Source: Rutstroemia sp. NJR-2017a BVV2
Taxonomy: Eukaryota; Ascomycota; Leotiomycetes; Helotiales; Rutstroemiaceae
Length of the DNA stretch: 64,000 bases
Assembly: GCA_002946415.1 (NCBI GenBank)
Contig: NJPS01000008.1
Span: 310,001 to 374,000, forward strand
Direction of reading: 5' to 3'
A program made the position numbers and the translations under genes. The notes under the pieces are model-generated. The model worked only from the letters and a program-made list of their open reading frames with translations, was not told the origin of the DNA and did no database searches. This document shows, in pieces, positions 61,320 through 64,000 of the stretch. Position 1 is the first letter of the stretch, and each line of letters starts with the position of its first letter.

Positions 61320-62228
61320 CACATCAATTGAAAGCCTCTCTAGCCAACCTTCCCGCTCTTTCATTATTCTTTTTCTGTACCTCACAGAAACCCACCAAGA
61401 TACCATATTCCTGTTCCAGTAGTACCATTTTCTCGTGCAGATACTTAAATGCTCTCCCGCTACACATATCCGTCAGTCAAGCGAACAAATTGGTCAGACT
61501 CAAGTGGGAACAACGGCAGGTCTCAAGATGGGATCTCAACACCAAGCAGCAGACGATGAAAGCCAGACGACGGGGAAAGTATGTCAGAAAAGAAAACCGG
61601 GGGACTCACTTAACCACAGGCTTCCCTCTAAAGTTCCTATACCCATTCTTCGACCACTTGCAAATCCATTCTCTCATCCCCCTCGTCAAATACTACGAAT
61701 CCATCTTCACCACCACCTGACCCCCATTCTCCCCACCAATAATCAACTGATGCACTCTATCCAGCGCCTTAATCATAGCAAACAACTCCGCATATTGACT
61801 CGTCTGAGGACTCGGAAATGAAACTATCCGTTCTCATTGAGGTGGTACGCATCCTCAGCGAAATAAACACCATAGCTGGCAATGGCATTCTCATGACCGT
61901 TGTGTCGGCACGTGCCTTTTACCGCGACGACGATCGAATTGGGGTCTGTCAGAAGACGCTGTAAACTACCGATTGGGTCATTAATTGCTTTGAGACCGTA
62001 GATCTCGGGGGAAAAAAGCCGCTGGTATTTCTGTGTAGGGGATTTGGTAAGAACGGGCGGACGTTGGGGTGCGCCTTGCAGGCGGTGCGAAAGCTTGCGG
62101 CGACGACGAGATCGGGCTGAGGCGTTGTCTCGACTCATGCGTGAACCCAATACAGGACGCATTTTGGCAATTAACTCCAATGGTCTTTGCTGCTGCAATT
62201 GCTTGGAGATCTTTGATAATTGCAGCAC
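61320..62228 (-). pseudogene. Ribonuclease H-type pseudogene
   Basis: The parts of an RNase HI domain are in order on the minus strand but broken. First SIVVAVKGTCRHNGHENAIA then SYGVYFAEDAYHLNENG, ending at a stop at 61824-61826. A shift of one base then continues SFPSPQTSQYAELFAMIKAL followed by DRVHQLII and VVVKMDS. There, TAG (61693-61695) replaces the codon expected in the DSEYL motif. WICKWSKNGYRNFRGKPVVK follows, then a GTGAGT donor. Finally YLHEKMVLLEQEYGILVGF and NERAGRLAREAFN give the C-terminal helix. The first catalytic Asp, normally in a DGACR-type motif, is Lys here (VKGTCR). Frameshift, nonsense codon and lost catalytic residue together indicate a dead copy. The source may be the fungal RNase H-like family or a retroelement domain. 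Confidence 0.68.
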
Positions 62229-63172
62229 ATTAGTATGGACTTGGAGCTGTCGACGCGACGTCGCGGCGAGCTTCCCGGAGCGGGGAAGCTAAAGAAAGCT
62301 TAATGCGCTCTAGTGGTAAATGACAGGGGTATTTACCCTGGCCAACGCTAATTCTCCTCGACGACATCCCATTGTTTTCTGTCAACAGAAAGCTAGAGTT
62401 GTGGAACGAATAAGACGGCCAGGACACAATTAACGGTCAAGAAAGTGCTATGGTGATCAGAATTTCCTCGAAAGAAGGAAGTCCAGATTGACGCGACGAA
62501 GCCGGTTGTACCCCCCTGCGCAGGACAGGCATATGCCGCAACTCCTATTTGATCTACCCAAGGCGTAATCGGTCTTTTATTAATGATATCTTTGGGAGAT
62601 GAGAAGTTAGTATTCCACAGAGTCACTGACAACGGCGAGACTGACTGTCATTCATGTCTGTCCCTCTTTCCCTGGTCGTGATATCGGCCCGTGCACACAT
62701 ATCCCACACAGCGGGATCTGACCGCAACCGTAAGCAGCCTTAAAAACCGAAGCAGCTAAAGAATACCCGAGGAGGATACGTTGGTAATGATATGGTCATT
62801 ATGCCGTTCAATGGTCATTGTCGGTTCGACTAGCAGATGTAATCTCACCAATACGCATGGGTTGCTCTGCATGCAAGACACGCCCTGTGTCCCAGAGCGC
62901 GTCCTGAGAGGTGATTCTGGCAACATTGGTCGGCGAGGTATCCAATGATTGGTTCAGAGCCTTGGTGTAGACATCAGCGGCTTGGTCTGTATAGAATTCG
63001 CTAGAAGTCTTGGCGTAATACATACAGTATTACACCGAGGGAAGCGAGTAGTATAAAGAGTAAACGAGGAGAAGAGGTCTCCCAACCCTTGACGCAGAAA
63101 ATCCTCTCAGCTAATTGTAAATCATATCACATACCTGTAACATATTGACATTCTACCACAAATCAAACCGAA
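62229..63172. other. Promoter side of the hydrolase gene
   Basis: About 0.9 kb with no convincing gene. The last 100 bp before 63173 are A/C-rich, as in many fungal 5' leaders. Confidence 0.5.
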
Positions 63173-64000
63173 ATGGCACAAGTATCAGGACACTGCGACG
63201 AAAAATTCCAAGCCGTCCAAAAGCTCCTCCAAACCTTCCTCGAAACCGGCGACGAGCTCGGAGCATCCCTAACCGTCAACCTCGACGGGCAAAATGTCAT
63301 TGACCTCTGGGGTGGACACACCGACGAATCCAAAACCCAACCCTGGCAGCACAACACCATCGTCATCCTCAACTCCACCACCAAAGCCGTAACCGCCCTC
63401 GCAGCTCTCATCCTAATCGACCGCGGCCTTCTCGATCCTTACGCTAAAGTCTCACAATACTGGCCCGAATTCGCAGCTAATGGAAAAGAAGATATAGAAG
63501 TTCGACACATCTTGTCGCATACTTCTGGTCTCACGGGCTGGGACGAGAAAGTCAGTCTTGATGATCTGCGCGATTTTGAAGAAAGCGTCGCGAAGCTAGC
63601 TAAGCAGGCTCCGTGGTGGACACCTGGTACGGCGTCTGGATACCATGCTTTGACTTATGGATTCCTAGTTGGTAAACTGGTTCGTCAGACCACTGGAAAG
63701 ACTCTGAAGCAATTTATTGCTGAAGAAATTGCCGGGCCCCTGAACGCCGATTTCCAACTCGGCGCGGAGGAAAAAGACTGGCCACGAATCGCAAAACTCG
63801 TCTCAGCACGTGCTACTGGCCCTCCTCCCAGTGCGAAAGTTGGACGTTTGGCAGGAAAAGTATTTGCGAATCCTCGGATGGTGAATGGATTCTCGGAAAC
63901 ACCGGAGTGGAGGAAAGCCGAGATTGGTTCTGGCAACGGTCATGGGAATGCGAATGGATTAGCACGTATACTCTCCGCCGTCTCACTCGGCGGTGTAGTT
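63173..64000 (+). CDS. Beta-lactamase-fold serine hydrolase (class C/EstB-like), 5' part
   Basis: The gene runs off the window; 276 codons are visible without an intron. The class C beta-lactamase fold is shown by the S-x-x-K motif STTK at residues 68-71 in ILNSTTKAVTALAALILIDR, by DIEVRHILSHTSGLTGWDE, and by PGTASGYHALTYGFLVGKL, where Tyr157 probably acts as the second catalytic residue. ARATGPPPSAK and SGNGHGNANGLARILSAVSL come later, typical of fungal members. No signal peptide is seen. Such enzymes in fungi are mostly esterases or transesterases, not antibiotic-resistance proteins. Substrate is unknown. No neighbouring biosynthetic gene is visible on the left, so any cluster would have to lie to the right. 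Confidence 0.88.
   Translation, partial: MAQVSGHCDEKFQAVQKLLQTFLETGDELGASLTVNLDGQNVIDLWGGHTDESKTQPWQHNTIVILNSTTKAVTALAALILIDRGLLDPYAKVSQYWPEFAANGKEDIEVRHILSHTSGLTGWDEKVSLDDLRDFEESVAKLAKQAPWWTPGTASGYHALTYGFLVGKLVRQTTGKTLKQFIAEEIAGPLNADFQLGAEEKDWPRIAKLVSARATGPPPSAKVGRLAGKVFANPRMVNGFSETPEWRKAEIGSGNGHGNANGLARILSAVSLGGVV

Overview
The window is nuclear DNA of a filamentous ascomycete (Pezizomycotina). Most genes are split by short GT-AG introns of about 45-250 bp, and both strands carry genes. The protein set is typical of moulds: a class II histone deacetylase with an Arb2 domain, an Sfl1/Mga1-type HSF factor, Rab11/Ypt31, Lin1 and Brx1. A leotiomycete of the Botrytis/Sclerotinia type is my best guess. 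That rests on general protein resemblance and gene style, not on a search.

Layout. 0-17 kb: 3' end of the SF3b2 splicing factor gene (+), an HSF-type transcription factor (+), the HDA1-type deacetylase (-), GAPDH (-) and cytochrome c oxidase subunit 5 (+). 17-30 kb: mitochondrial ClpX-type ATPase (-), glycogen branching enzyme (+), mitochondrial F1 ATPase beta subunit (+) and an F-box protein (+). 30-40 kb: two divergent small Myb/SANT-like genes (- and +), UFD1 (-) head to head with LIN1 (+), and RVB2 (-). 40-57 kb: a 964-residue coiled-coil protein (+), BRX1 (-), a 207-residue protein of unknown role (+), Rab11 (-), a 1396-residue chromodomain plus CCCH-finger protein (+) and a BTB protein (-). 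57-63 kb: a gene-poor stretch with decayed sequences, namely a copia-type gag remnant, an RNase H pseudogene and other broken coding-like segments. 63.2 kb to the end: the 5' part of a beta-lactamase-fold serine hydrolase gene (+), cut by the window edge.

There is no gene cluster with a shared pathway; these are mostly dispersed housekeeping genes. They group loosely by role: energy metabolism (GAPDH, COX5, ATP2, glycogen branching), protein quality control (ClpX, UFD1), chromatin (HDA1, RVB2, the chromodomain protein), splicing (SF3b2, LIN1) and ribosome assembly (BRX1). The three genes for mitochondrial proteins each have a CACGTG hexamer 130-190 bp upstream of the start codon.

Exon limits were worked out by hand from GT-AG sites, reading frame and family resemblance. 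The summed exons are divisible by three in every spliced model except HDA1, where one junction is uncertain by a base. The most notable items are the chromodomain-CCCH protein, several tiny coding exons (including a start codon alone on its exon), the decayed 57-63 kb region and a perfect 18-bp inverted repeat near 44.65 kb.
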